Shown here in pieces: positions 24,019-30,037 of a stretch of 45,989 bases of DNA (its first letter is position 1; every line of letters starts with the position of its first letter). A program made the translations under genes and the position numbers. The DNA comes from Neisseria shayeganii 871 (GTDB taxonomy: Bacteria; Pseudomonadota; Gammaproteobacteria; Burkholderiales; Neisseriaceae). The notes below the pieces were generated by a model. The model saw nothing but the letters and a program-made list of their open reading frames with translations. It was not told the origin of the DNA and searched no databases. The stretch covers positions 1,204,095-1,250,083 of the forward strand of contig NZ_JH164926.1 in assembly GCF_000226875.1 (NCBI RefSeq), in the 5' to 3' direction.

Positions 24019-25224
24019 ATGTCCCGCCGAACCCTTTTCCAACTCGACAAATCCTTGGAGCGCCCCGAACGCGTGATGCTGGTGGGCGTGATGCTGTCCG
24101 ACAGCTTCAGCGGCAGCAACGAGAGCCGCGAACACGCTTTCCGCGCCGCCCTACAGGAAGCCGCCGAACTGGTGGCGGCCACCGGCGGCGAACTGGTGCA
24201 CACCGAAACCGCCAAACGCGACCGCGCCCACAGCGCTCTGTTTGTGGGCAGCGGCAAAGCGGAAGAACTGGCCGAAGCCGTTCGGCGGCACAATATCGAG
24301 CTGGCCGTATTCAACCACGAGCTCACGCCCACGCAGGAGCGCAATCTGGAAAAAATCCTGCAATGCCGCGTCTTGGACCGCGTGGGCTTAATTCTGGCGA
24401 TTTTCGCCCAGCGCGCACGCAGCCAGGAAGGCCGCCTGCAGGTGGAACTGGCGCAGCTTACCCACCTTTCCGGGCGGCTGGTGCGCGGTTACGGCCACCT
24501 GAAAAGCCAGAAAGGCGGTATCGGTCTCAAAGGGCCGGGCGAAACCCAGCTCGAAACCGACCGCCGCCTGATCCAAACCAAAATCACCACCCTGCGCCGC
24601 CAGCTCGAGGCGGTCAAAAAACAACGCGAAACCCGCCGCAAATCACGCCTGAAAGCCGGCACCACCTCGTCCGACGGCCGCTTCCACGCGGTGAAAACCT
24701 TTGCCATCGTCGGCTACACCAATGCCGGCAAATCCAGCCTGTTCAACCGCCTGACCAAAGCCGACGTGCTGGCCAAAGACCAGCTGTTCGCCACCCTCGA
24801 CACCACCGCGCGGCGGCTGTACCTCAATGCCGACACCAGCATCATCCTCACCGACACCGTGGGCTTCGTGCGCGATCTGCCGCACCAATTGGTGGCCGCC
24901 TTCTCCGCCACCTTGGAAGAAACCGCGCTGGCCGACGTGCTGCTGCACGTGGTGGACGTTTCCCACCCCGACCACGAACGCCAAATCCAAGACGTCAATG
25001 CCGTGCTGGCCGAAATCGGCGCCGACGGGCTGCCGCAACTGTTGGTGTACAACAAAACCGACCTGCTGCCACCCGCACTGCGCCGTGAAGGCATCTTGCG
25101 CAACGCTGCCGGCCAAGCCGTGGCCGTCGGCATTTCCGTGCTCACCGGCAGCGGTTTGGACGAACTGCGGCAGGCCCTTGGCGAATGGGCGCAAACGCCT
25201 GCGCCCACGCAACAGGCTACCTGA
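24019..25224 (+). CDS. hflX: Ribosome-dissociating GTPase HflX
   Basis: Obg/HflX-class GTPase that binds 50S subunits and splits stalled ribosomes. The 401-residue product starts at MSRRTLFQLDKS. The N-terminal domain has VGSGKAEELAE and NHELTPTQERNLEK. The middle has SQEGRLQVELAQL and KGPGETQLETDRR. The GTPase domain has GYTNAGKSSLFN, TDTVGFVRDLPHQL and YNKTD. The open frame extends 50 codons upstream, but this covers the -10 box. The stop is supplied by a DUS (C-terminus QQAT). There is no hfq, hflK or hflC neighbour. Confidence 0.94.
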   Translation: MSRRTLFQLDKSLERPERVMLVGVMLSDSFSGSNESREHAFRAALQEAAELVAATGGELVHTETAKRDRAHSALFVGSGKAEELAEAVRRHNIELAVFNHELTPTQERNLEKILQCRVLDRVGLILAIFAQRARSQEGRLQVELAQLTHLSGRLVRGYGHLKSQKGGIGLKGPGETQLETDRRLIQTKITTLRRQLEAVKKQRETRRKSRLKAGTTSSDGRFHAVKTFAIVGYTNAGKSSLFNRLTKADVLAKDQLFATLDTTARRLYLNADTSIILTDTVGFVRDLPHQLVAAFSATLEETALADVLLHVVDVSHPDHERQIQDVNAVLAEIGADGLPQLLVYNKTDLLPPALRREGILRNAAGQAVAVGISVLTGSGLDELRQALGEWAQTPAPTQQAT

Positions 25225-25409
25225 AAACCCGAGGCGGCACACCCAGTCTGAGACCTTTGCAAAACCTTCAGATGTGGATGCAGTTCAAGGCGTAGCAGCG
25301 CAATGAGTGCAGACATATCAGATAGATAGGCAAGCGAGCGAGCAGCGCACAACGCAGAAATGCGCCGCAGATGAGGGTTTTGCAAAGGTCTCAGTCTTTC
25401 AGGTAGCCT
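25214..25409. terminator. DUS terminator with a mobile element in its loop
   Basis: Opposed 13-bp DUS arms (25214-25226 and 25397-25409) lie between convergent hflX and the RDD gene. Repeat copy D sits between the arms; without it the loop would be about 20 nt. The left arm contains the hflX stop codon and the right arm touches the RDD gene stop (TAG). Confidence 0.65.
25250..25392. mobile_element. MITE copy D (143 bp)
   Basis: Consensus length and ends. Flanked by AGTCT (25245-25249 and 25393-25397). The right duplicate directly abuts the right DUS arm. Confidence 0.85.
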
Positions 25410-25995
25410 ACACCCGCACCACCACGGTTTTCGCCAGCTTATCCTGCAAGGTTTGGCGCCGCCGGTCGGAAAACAGCATCACCACGCACACCAGCGGCAC
25501 CAGCCAGCCGAAAAACGGTAACAACAGCATAATCGGCAGCCAAAGCAGCTCCCGCCCAAACAGCAAACGCCCCCAACCCAACGGTCTGTTTACCTCATCC
25601 ACCACCTTCACGCCCAACAAGCGCTTGCCCCAGCTCTGCCCGCTGCGCGCCATAGAGAACGCCTGACCGCCAAAATACACCGCACAAATTATCCCCAGCA
25701 ACACCCCCGTCGCCCGGTCATCAACCGGTAGCGAAAACATCACGGCCACCATCACCACCCCCACCGCCACCAACACAAAAAATACGCCGTTGAGTAGCAC
25801 CGCCAGCACCCGTCGCACCGGCCCGGCCAAACCGAGCACTTCCGGTACGGCCCACGCGCCCGCCGCCGGCGTCCCGGCAGCGCCGAACAACTGGTCTTCC
25901 AGCGAGCCGGCGCCGCGGGTTTCCGGTGCCGCAGCTTGCGGCATGCGCTCCTGCTTCGGCCGCCGGCCCACATTCCTCAAACGAAAATCCTGCAT
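25408..25995 (-). CDS. RDD family membrane protein
   Basis: Uncharacterised membrane protein. The 195-residue product has a polar N-terminal tail of about 55 residues, then LAGPVRRVLAVLLNGVFFV with the family's first Arg. Three or four hydrophobic segments follow. The conserved SGQSWGKRLLGVKVVD loop precedes the last helices, and the C-terminus is DRRRQTLQDKLAKTVVVRV, with the Asp of the RDD pattern. The start follows GAAGGAGA. It is transcribed leftward and convergent with hflX. RDD proteins have been linked to transport or stress, but nothing here points to a specific role. Confidence 0.87.
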   Translation of the reverse strand: MQDFRLRNVGRRPKQERMPQAAAPETRGAGSLEDQLFGAAGTPAAGAWAVPEVLGLAGPVRRVLAVLLNGVFFVLVAVGVVMVAVMFSLPVDDRATGVLLGIICAVYFGGQAFSMARSGQSWGKRLLGVKVVDEVNRPLGWGRLLFGRELLWLPIMLLLPFFGWLVPLVCVVMLFSDRRRQTLQDKLAKTVVVRV

Positions 25996-26025
25996 GGCTG
26001 TTCTCCTTCATTGCCTGTTGTGCTT

Positions 26026-26031
26026 ATTGTA
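26026..26031 (-). promoter_or_regulatory. Putative -10 box for the RDD gene
   Basis: TACAAT on the minus strand, 31 bp upstream of the ATG. The -35 is weak. Confidence 0.4.
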
Positions 26032-26101
26032 AACCGTTGACAGGTACCGCAGGTCGTTTTGCTGCACTCTGCGCCGCAGTCATGCTCTTTTCAGGTAGCC
26101 T

Positions 26102-26230
26102 GAGACCTTTGCAAAACCCTCGGATGTGGATGCAGTTCAAGGCGTAACAGCGCAGCGAGCGAGCAGTACCCATAGGGCATAAACGCACAACGCAGAAATG
26201 CGCCGCAGATGGGGGGCGTGCAAAGGTCTC
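26102..26230. mobile_element. MITE copy E (129 bp, internally rearranged)
   Basis: Ends GAGACCTTTGCAAAACCC and GTGCAAAGGTCTC. Flanked by AGCCT (26097-26101 and 26231-26235). It lacks a central segment containing GACATATCA, apparently lost between short GAGCGAG-type repeats, and carries the TACCCATAGGGCATAAA segment also found in copy A. It sits in a DUS. Confidence 0.82.
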
Positions 26231-26240
26231 AGCCTGCCCA

Positions 26241-26252
26241 AGGCTACCTGAA
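26241..26252 (+). repeat. DUS upstream of prmA
   Basis: Exact AGGCTACCTGAA six bases after the right duplicate of copy E. With the reverse DUS left of copy E it would have formed a short inverted pair before insertion. Confidence 0.8.
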
Positions 26253-26287
26253 CCGCCGTTTCCCTGCGCAGACCGCGCGCTTTCCGC

Positions 26288-26293
26288 TACAAT
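26288..26293 (+). promoter_or_regulatory. Putative -10 box for prmA
   Basis: TACAAT 37 bp upstream of the prmA ATG. The ACAATG here creates an in-frame ATG (26292) that is not the likely start. Confidence 0.45.
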
Positions 26294-26330
26294 GGCGGCC
26301 TTCTTACAAACTGCCCAACCCCATCACGCC

Positions 26331-27224
26331 ATGTCTTACCAACAAGCCGCTATTCCCGTGAGCGAACGGGTGGCCGAAGCCTTTTCCGACGCCCTGATGA
26401 CCCACGGCGCCCTATCCGCCGCCATTGAAGACGCCTACGCCGGCACCGACGAAGAGCAGGCTATTTTCGGCGAGCCGGGCGAACCCACCGAACAGCTGTG
26501 GCAGCGCAGCCGCATCCTCGCCCTGTTTGCCCAAGATGCCGATGTCGCCGCCGTGGTTCAAGCCGCCGCCGCCGACTGCCGGATGCCGGTGCCGCCCTAC
26601 CACATCGACGAATTGCCCGAACAGGACTGGGTGCGCCTGACCCAAGCCCAGTTCGACCCGATCCGCATTTCCGAACGGCTGTGGATTGTGCCCACCTGGC
26701 ACGACATCGCCGACGAGGCCGCCGTCAATCTGCGCCTGGATCCCGGCTTGGCCTTCGGCACCGGCAGCCACCCCACCACCCACCTCTGCCTGCAATGGCT
26801 GGACGAACAGCTGCAAGGCGGCGAGCGGGTGCTGGACTACGGCTGCGGCTCGGGCATTCTGGCCATCGCCGCCCTCAAACTGGGCGCCGCCGCTGCCGAC
26901 GGCGTGGACATCGACGCGCAAGCCATCCGCGCCAGCCGCGACAATGCCGAGCAAAACCAAGTGGCCGCCCGCTTTTTCCTGCCCGACGCCCTGCCCGAAG
27001 GCCGTTACGACGTGGTGGTGGCCAACATTCTGGCCAACCCCCTGCGCATGATCGGCAGCATGCTGGCCGCCCGCACCCGCCCCGGCGGCCGCATCGTCCT
27101 CTCCGGCATCCTCGAAGATCAAGCCGAAGAATTGAGCGGCATCTACGCCGAATGGTTCGACATGGCGCCGCCCGTGGCCGACGGCGGCTGGGTACGCCTG
27201 AGCGGCACGCGCAAGGACGGCTGA
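26331..27224 (+). CDS. prmA: Ribosomal protein L11 methyltransferase
   Basis: Trimethylates lysines and the N-terminus of ribosomal protein L11 using SAM. The 297-residue product starts at MSYQQAAIPVS. It has the N-terminal substrate-binding domain, then DPGLAFGTGSHPTTHLCL, the SAM motif VLDYGCGSGILAIAAL and VVANILANPL (the NILA/NPPY-like motif). All are diagnostic of PrmA. The upstream in-frame ATG at 26292 lies in the -10 box. It is followed at 106 bp by the zinc-ribbon gene, with a DUS between. Confidence 0.95.
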   Translation: MSYQQAAIPVSERVAEAFSDALMTHGALSAAIEDAYAGTDEEQAIFGEPGEPTEQLWQRSRILALFAQDADVAAVVQAAAADCRMPVPPYHIDELPEQDWVRLTQAQFDPIRISERLWIVPTWHDIADEAAVNLRLDPGLAFGTGSHPTTHLCLQWLDEQLQGGERVLDYGCGSGILAIAALKLGAAAADGVDIDAQAIRASRDNAEQNQVAARFFLPDALPEGRYDVVVANILANPLRMIGSMLAARTRPGGRIVLSGILEDQAEELSGIYAEWFDMAPPVADGGWVRLSGTRKDG

Positions 27225-27254
27225 ACCAACACAAAACCGACACTTGGCGGCATC

Positions 27255-27266
27255 AGGCTACCTGAA
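27255..27266 (+). repeat. DUS between prmA and the zinc-ribbon gene
   Basis: Exact AGGCTACCTGAA. Confidence 0.85.
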
Positions 27267-27292
27267 AGATGACAGCCGCCGCCAATCCTTCC

Positions 27293-27298
27293 TACAAT
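27293..27298 (+). promoter_or_regulatory. Putative -10 box for the zinc-ribbon gene
   Basis: TACAAT 32 bp upstream of the chosen ATG. As at prmA, it creates a spurious in-frame ATG at 27297. Confidence 0.4.
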
Positions 27299-27329
27299 GC
27301 CCTCTACCCAACCTTCGCCCACAACGCCG

Positions 27330-28337
27330 ATGAAGACCGTTCCGCTCAAATGCCCGAAATGCGAAACTGAAAACAGCTACGCCGTTGCCGACATCAAAGC
27401 CGCCAACGGCCAAGTTGAATGCGCTTGGTGCGGTCATCCGTTTATGGTGGCGCGCAAAGCCAAGCCGGCGACAGAGCCGCCTGCGCCTCCGCCTGCGCCG
27501 CAAGCCGTTCCCGCCGCCGACACCACCGATCTGCGGCACGCCAAAATCCCCCTGCGCGAAAAACTGGCCCGCCTCAAGCAACATTCCGAAGCCTTGGCGG
27601 TCCAGCAGTCTGCCCAACAATCAGCCGGCAAACCCGCAAACACCGCAGAGCAAACCTCCGTTCCGCCCGCACCCCAAGCACCAACCGCAAGCGCACCGGC
27701 CGACACCGCTCCGTCCCCGCGGCCTGCGGTTGAGCCCGTCAAAACCGAACCCACGCCTGCACCCGCTGCCGGAACCGCCAGCAAAGCAGCAACTACCGAA
27801 ACCGAACCGGTATCGCTTACCGATAAGCAAACCGAAGCGCCCGATATCCGCACCCTGCTCCAACGCAATGCGGCCATCGACAATGAAACCGGCCAGCCCT
27901 TGCCGTTCCGCCTGTATCAGGAGCCGGCCGGCCCGGCGGCCGTCCGTACCGATTCGGCGGCCACCATCGAGGCCTTGTTGCAGCGCACCGGCAACCAAGC
28001 TCTGCCCCCTGCCACGCTGCCGAATATCGATTCTCTGCTGAAAACCATTCAGCAAAACACCCCGGCCGCACCCGGCGGCCACACGCAAAACATCCACATT
28101 CAGGCGCAAAGTCTGGTGTTCAACCTGGTATCCGGCAAAGACGGCGCCGCCCACTTGCCCCAAGCGGCCGGCCTGCTGCCTGCCGTCATCGACCAGCCCA
28201 CAGACGGTGGCCAGCCGGTCGATCCCACGCTGCCGGTCAGCCGGCAAGAACACGATTTCAACTGGACGCTGGCTTCTTTGGTGGCGCTCACCGTGCTGAT
28301 TATCCAGCTGTTTTATTATCTGTTGATGATGCGCTGA
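27330..28337 (+). CDS. Tail-anchored zinc-ribbon protein
   Basis: Function unknown. The 335-residue product starts at MKTVPLKCPKC. An N-terminal MJ0042-type zinc ribbon has CPKC (8-11) and CAWC (31-34). A long Ala/Pro/Thr-rich low-complexity linker follows (about 45-165), then a weakly conserved segment with IRTLLQRNAAID and IEALLQRTG. A single hydrophobic helix (about 310-331) ends the protein. Similar zinc-ribbon proteins next to prmA usually carry a periplasmic DUF3426 domain after the helix; here the protein stops at the helix. It ends one base before argA, so the two are co-transcribed. Confidence 0.8.
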   Translation: MKTVPLKCPKCETENSYAVADIKAANGQVECAWCGHPFMVARKAKPATEPPAPPPAPQAVPAADTTDLRHAKIPLREKLARLKQHSEALAVQQSAQQSAGKPANTAEQTSVPPAPQAPTASAPADTAPSPRPAVEPVKTEPTPAPAAGTASKAATTETEPVSLTDKQTEAPDIRTLLQRNAAIDNETGQPLPFRLYQEPAGPAAVRTDSAATIEALLQRTGNQALPPATLPNIDSLLKTIQQNTPAAPGGHTQNIHIQAQSLVFNLVSGKDGAAHLPQAAGLLPAVIDQPTDGGQPVDPTLPVSRQEHDFNWTLASLVALTVLIIQLFYYLLMMR

Positions 28338-28338
28338 T

Positions 28339-29658
28339 ATGCAGGCCGCCTCCGACGATTTCATCCTACACTTCCGCGAAGCCGCTCCCTATATCCATGC
28401 CCTGCGCGGCAAAACCGTGGTCATCGGCATCAGCAGCGCCCTGCTGACCGGCAATACCCTCACCGCCCTCGCCGCCGACATCGGCCTATTGGCCGGATTC
28501 GGCGTGCGCTTGGTGTTGGTACACGGTACCCGCTGCCAAATCACCGCGCAAACCGAAGCGGACGGCGACACCCCGCGCTACCACCGCAACCGCCGCATCA
28601 CCGACGCCGCCACTCTGCAGCGCACCAAACAAGTATGCGGCGTGCTGCGCACCGATCTCGAAGCCGCCCTCTCTTTAGGGCTGGCCAACCTGCCCGGCCG
28701 CGGCCGCGGCCTGCGCATCGTCAGCGGCAATTTCGTCACCGCCCGTCCTTACGGCGTACTCGACGGCATCGACATGGGCTATACCGGCCAAGTACGCAAA
28801 ATCGACACCCAAGCCCTGCAAGACTGTCTTAACGACGGTGCGGTGGTCTTAATCAGCCCCATCGGCCACTCGCTCAGCGGCCGCAGCTTCAATCTCAGCA
28901 TGACAGATATCGCCGAAGCCGCCGCCATCGCCCTGCAGGCGGAAAAACTGGTGTTCATCACCCCCCAGCCCGGCATCACCGACACCGGCAACCGCCTGCT
29001 CACCAACCTCACCGCCCAAGAAGCACGCCAACTGCTCAACGAACAGCAAGTGCCGCCCGAACAGCAACGCCTGCTGCAAGCCGCCCTCAACGCCCTGCGC
29101 CACCATGTGCAGCGCTGTCAGATTGTTTCAGGTAGCCTGGACGGGAGCCTGATCCGTGAACTGTTTACCCGCCACGGTGCCGGCACCTCCATTGCCGGCG
29201 GCGAGTTCCTCAACATCCGCCCCGCCCGCAGCAGCGACATCGCCGACATCGTCCGCCTCACCCGCCCGCTGGCCGAACAAGGCATTCTGCTGCCGCGCAG
29301 CCGCGGTTATTTAGAAAACCACATCGGCGAATTCAGCGTATTGGAAGACGACCGCCACCTCTGCGGCTGCGTCGCCTTGAAAACCTATCCCGAAGCACAG
29401 GCGGCCGAGCTGGCCTGCCTGGCCATCTCACCCGAAGCACGCGACAGCGGCTGCGGCGAACGGCTGCTCGATTACGTGGTGCAACAGGCACAAAGCCGCC
29501 AACTGCACAAACTGTTCGCCCTCTCCACCCAAACCGGCGAATGGTTTCTCGAACGCGGTTTCCGTACGGCCTCGCCTACCGACCTGCCGGAGGAACGCCG
29601 CCGCCAATATCAAGAAAACGGCCGTTGCTCGCATATTTTTCTGCGCGAGCTGCATTGA
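28339..29658 (+). CDS. argA: Amino-acid N-acetyltransferase (N-acetylglutamate synthase)
   Basis: First step of arginine synthesis: acetylates glutamate. The 439-residue product has an N-terminal amino-acid-kinase domain (FREAAPYIHALRGKTVVIGI, GFGVRLVLVHGTR), which binds arginine as feedback inhibitor in the family. A C-terminal GNAT domain (LNIRPARSSDIADIV, ELACLAISPEARDSGCGERLL) carries the activity. The length matches classical ArgA. A DUS (29127-29138) reads as SGSL within the protein. The ATG lies one base after the preceding stop. Confidence 0.95.
   Translation: MQAASDDFILHFREAAPYIHALRGKTVVIGISSALLTGNTLTALAADIGLLAGFGVRLVLVHGTRCQITAQTEADGDTPRYHRNRRITDAATLQRTKQVCGVLRTDLEAALSLGLANLPGRGRGLRIVSGNFVTARPYGVLDGIDMGYTGQVRKIDTQALQDCLNDGAVVLISPIGHSLSGRSFNLSMTDIAEAAAIALQAEKLVFITPQPGITDTGNRLLTNLTAQEARQLLNEQQVPPEQQRLLQAALNALRHHVQRCQIVSGSLDGSLIRELFTRHGAGTSIAGGEFLNIRPARSSDIADIVRLTRPLAEQGILLPRSRGYLENHIGEFSVLEDDRHLCGCVALKTYPEAQAAELACLAISPEARDSGCGERLLDYVVQQAQSRQLHKLFALSTQTGEWFLERGFRTASPTDLPEERRRQYQENGRCSHIFLRELH
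29127..29138 (-). repeat. DUS inside argA
   Basis: Exact reverse DUS, read in the argA frame as part of VSGSL. Confidence 0.85.
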
Positions 29659-29705
29659 ATCACCCACCGGCTGGTCAGATTCAAGCGTAAGTGAAAAGTA
29701 ACGCT

Positions 29706-29829
29706 GAGACCTTGGCAAATCTAGATGTGCATATGAGCGAAGCCAGTTTGACCGCCGGAAATCCCGGTGGGGCGGAGCTTACCTCAAAAATCACTTCGCA
29801 AGCATGATAAAGACATACCGAATCAGAAA
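29706..29829. mobile_element. Degenerate, one-ended element remnant
   Basis: The left end reads GAGACCTTGGCAAA, one mismatch to the repeat-family terminus, then diverges. No matching right end is present before copy F begins. The interior (an imperfect CCGCCGG / CCGGTGG hairpin) is unlike the other copies. It may be a fragment of a longer relative, perhaps the autonomous element. Confidence 0.45.
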
Positions 29830-29834
29830 AGGCT

Positions 29835-29977
29835 GAGACCTTTGCAAAACCCCCATCTGCGGCGCATTTCTGCGTTGTGCGCTGCTCACTCACTTGCCTA
29901 TCTATATGATATGTCTGCGTTCGCTGCGCTGCTGCGCCTTGAACTGCATCCACATCTGGAGGTTTTGCAAAGGTCTC
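29835..29977. mobile_element. MITE copy F (143 bp, opposite orientation)
   Basis: Inverted relative to copies A-E. Flanked by AGGCT (29830-29834 and 29978-29982). The right duplicate is part of a complete DUS. Confidence 0.85.
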
Positions 29978-30006
29978 AGGCTACCTGAATCTTTTCAGGT
30001 AGCCTT
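29978..30006. terminator. DUS inverted-repeat terminator between argA and typA
   Basis: Opposed DUS (29978-29989 and 29994-30005) with a short loop. Removing copy F extends the stem to AAAGGCTACCTGAA / TTCAGGTAGCCTTT. It would serve both convergent genes. Confidence 0.75.
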
Positions 30007-30037
30007 TCCAGTATTGATGCCGCATTCAGCAGGTAAA

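Larger units (their letters stand above)
25996..26330. other. Divergent intergenic region RDD gene / prmA
   Basis: A 335-bp region without a gene. From left to right it contains the RDD gene ribosome site, a minus-strand TACAAT (26026-26031), a reverse DUS (26090-26101) carrying repeat copy E, another DUS (26241-26252) and the prmA TACAAT (26288-26293). Confidence 0.7.
29659..30037. other. Intergenic region argA / typA (convergent)
   Basis: A 379-bp region without a gene. It holds the remnant of a related element (29706-29829), complete repeat copy F (29835-29977) and a DUS terminator pair (29978-30005). Confidence 0.75.

Noticed and set aside
17602..29977. CRISPR-like interpretation of the repeated 143-bp units
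   Set aside because: The repeats are dispersed between unrelated genes, much longer than CRISPR repeats, carry inverted termini with target duplications, and there are no cas genes.
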